DNA from: an uncultured Selenomonadales bacterium
GTDB lineage: Bacteria; Bacillota; Negativicutes; Selenomonadales; Selenomonadaceae
Direction: 5' to 3'
Assembly: GCA_937910665.1 (NCBI GenBank)
Contig: CALEPR010000126.1
Location: 1 to 8,913 of the forward strand
Length of the DNA stretch: 8,913 nt
Every line of letters starts with the position of its first letter. The first letter of the stretch is position 1. The notes under the pieces are model-generated. The model saw only the letters and a program-made list of their open reading frames with translations. It ran no database searches and had not been told where the DNA came from. Positions 7,981 through 8,913 of the stretch are shown piece by piece. The position numbers and the translations under genes were made by a program.

Positions 7981-7997
7981 AAAAAAAAATTTTAAAG
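7981..7997. other. Probable junction between two unrelated sequence blocks
   Basis: A run of nine A followed by TTTTAAAG separates the ribosome binding site of the M23 peptidase from a coding region that begins in mid-protein. Left of it codons favour AAA for Lys and intergenic DNA is full of A/T runs; right of it Lys AAG, Leu CTT and Gln CAG are favoured. Twelve of 17 leucines in the Rrf2 gene are CTT. No terminal inverted repeats, target-site duplication or integrase were seen at the joint. Confidence 0.7.
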
Positions 7998-8329
7998 CCG
8001 CTTACGAAAACGGTAAGGAATGGCTTGATGCATTAAGGAAACATCTTTTGCAGAACATTGATTTTGTTAGAACATACCTTAAAGAAAATCTTCCAAAGGT
8101 TCGCCTTATTGAGCCTGAAGGAACTTTTCTTCTTTGGCTAGATTTTTCTGCATATGGATTAAGTGATGCCGAACTTGACTACCTGATTGTAAACAAGGCT
8201 AAAGTCTGGCTTGACCGCGGCACCATGTTCGGAAAAGAAGGCGAATGTTACCAGCGCATAAACATAGCGACACCTCGTCCGCTTTTAAAAGATGCGCTTG
8301 ACAGAATAAAGAACGCATTTGGAGAGTAA
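7997..8329 (+). pseudogene. C-terminal fragment of a MalY/PatB-type aminotransferase (C-S lyase)
   Basis: About 110 residues matching the end of fold-type I PLP enzymes of the MalY/PatB group (cystathionine beta-lyase). Family features are AAYENGKEWLDALRKHL, the EPEGTFLLWLDFSAYGLSD segment, the RGTMFGKEG loop and the substrate-carboxylate-binding Arg in YQRINIATPRP. A full enzyme has about 390 residues. The N-terminal part with the PLP lysine is absent, so this piece cannot be active by itself. The frame stays open a few codons further left (TTG at 7955), but that part is the antisense of the peptidase start and not homologous. No ribosome binding site belongs to it. Its stop is 5 nt before the Rrf2 start, so the two were an operon in the source genome. 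Truncated by recombination or by an assembly join. Confidence 0.85.
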
Positions 8330-8334
8330 AAGAA

Positions 8335-8760
8335 ATGTACAGAATTTCTACAAAGGGACAGTACGCGCTTTTGATTATGACAGACTTGGCAGAGTCTTCA
8401 TCAGATTCCTTTATTCCGCTTAAGCTTCTTTCGCACAGGCGGAATCTTTCTGTAAAGTATTTGGAGCAGATTCTGATTCAGCTTGGAAAGGCAGGTCTTG
8501 TTACCGGAAGCAGAGGCAGCGCGGGAGGCTACAAGCTTACCAAAGAGCCTTCGGAATACACGATAGGAGAAATTCTTCGCGCAATGGAAGGCGACCTTGC
8601 GCCGCGCGGAACAAACGAAAGGGTTCACCTTACCTCTGTAAGCAACGAGCACTTCTGGCAGAACTTCGAGGAAACGGTTAACAGTTATGTTGATTCCATT
8701 CCCCTCGAAGAACTTGCTCAGAAAAACACGGAGTTTGCAGGTTACGAATACTGCATTTAA
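8335..8760 (+). CDS. Rrf2 family transcriptional regulator (CymR-like)
   Basis: A 141-residue winged-helix DNA-binding protein of the Rrf2 family. The N-terminal MYRISTKGQYALLIMTDLA and the recognition/wing segment LSVKYLEQILIQLGKAGLVTGSRGSAGGYKL (about 39-68) are diagnostic; a dimerisation helix follows (HFWQNFEETVNSYVDSIPLEEL). The three clustered cysteines that hold the Fe-S cluster in IscR or NsrR are absent; the only Cys is at 140. It therefore resembles cluster-free members such as CymR, which control cysteine/methionine metabolism with a cysteine synthase partner. GGAGAG (8321-8326), inside the end of the lyase gene, lies 8 nt before the ATG, so it was translationally coupled to the C-S lyase. 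The stop overlaps the converging gene by 4 nt. Confidence 0.9.
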   Translation: MYRISTKGQYALLIMTDLAESSSDSFIPLKLLSHRRNLSVKYLEQILIQLGKAGLVTGSRGSAGGYKLTKEPSEYTIGEILRAMEGDLAPRGTNERVHLTSVSNEHFWQNFEETVNSYVDSIPLEELAQKNTEFAGYEYCI

Positions 8761-8913
8761 ACTCTAGGGAGAGCGGAAAATCCTCTTTCCAAATCCTTGT
8801 CGGTGGGAATGTAGTCCGTCATGCTTCCGTCGTTGAACGCCTTGTATGCGTACATGTCAAAGTAGCCGGTTCCGGTCAGACCGAAGATGATGGTCTTCTC
8901 CGTCTTGGGGTCG
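8757..8913 (-). CDS. TrpB-like PLP-dependent enzyme, C-terminus (partial)
   Basis: The minus strand reads about 51 residues to a TAA at 8759-8757, beginning DPKTEKTIIFGLTGTGYF and containing MYAYKAFNDG and DYIPTDKDLERGF. This pattern matches, from memory, the end of the tryptophan synthase beta-like (TrpB2-type) family, whose FGLTGTGYFDM segment lies after the last PLP-contacting region. The start and catalytic lysine are outside the window. It may be a TrpB2 or a related PLP lyase; the fragment cannot tell. It converges on the Rrf2 gene with a 4 nt overlap, so no terminator fits between them. Confidence 0.75.
   Translation of the reverse strand, partial: DPKTEKTIIFGLTGTGYFDMYAYKAFNDGSMTDYIPTDKDLERGFSALPRV

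Overview
The window looks like a stretch of a moderately AT-rich, Gram-positive-type (strong Shine-Dalgarno) bacterial chromosome, perhaps a Firmicute or a diderm relative such as a Negativicute. Its last ~0.9 kb appears to come from different DNA. The taxonomic guess is inference: there is no rRNA gene here, and the single tRNA is not diagnostic. Support comes from GGAGG-like ribosome binding sites in front of nearly every gene, short intergenic gaps, and A/T-run-rich spacers.

Layout. Positions 1-269 are non-coding and hold one copy of a dispersed repeat (29 bp identical core at 83-111) and a near-consensus extended -10 promoter for enolase (eno, 270-1628), which ends at a strong hairpin terminator. 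A second plus-strand unit follows: potC (permease subunit) and potD (substrate-binding lipoprotein) of a spermidine/putrescine ABC transporter, then a family 2 glycosyltransferase. The matching ATPase and PotB genes are not beside them. The unit ends at a bidirectional terminator shared with a minus-strand tRNA-Ser(CGA), which has its own consensus promoter. All further genes up to 7965 are on the minus strand: a Ppx/GppA-type phosphatase, a two-receiver response-regulator protein just upstream of it (probably one operon), a 168 bp intergenic region with the second copy of the repeat and several inverted repeats, and a membrane-anchored M23 (LytM) cell-wall peptidase with a TTG start.

At about 7981-7997, a poly-A/T stretch right behind the ribosome binding site of the peptidase gene, the sequence changes character. 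It enters the last ~110 codons of a MalY/PatB-type C-S lyase (N-terminal three quarters missing, no start), followed by a complete Rrf2-family regulator and, tail to tail, the C-terminus of a TrpB-like PLP enzyme that runs off the window. Codon choice changes too (Lys AAG, Leu CTT and Gln CAG favoured). This is either a true recombination/insertion joint or an assembly chimera; the sequence alone cannot decide.

Functionally, the first 8 kb combine glycolysis (eno), polyamine uptake (potCD), envelope building and remodelling (glycosyltransferase, M23 peptidase) and a possible signalling pair (response regulator with exopolyphosphatase/pppGpp phosphatase). The last 0.9 kb is consistent with sulphur amino acid metabolism and its control. 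No CRISPR array, transposase, phage gene or defence system is visible. The least explained feature is the repeat/inverted-repeat element placed upstream of both eno and the response regulator.
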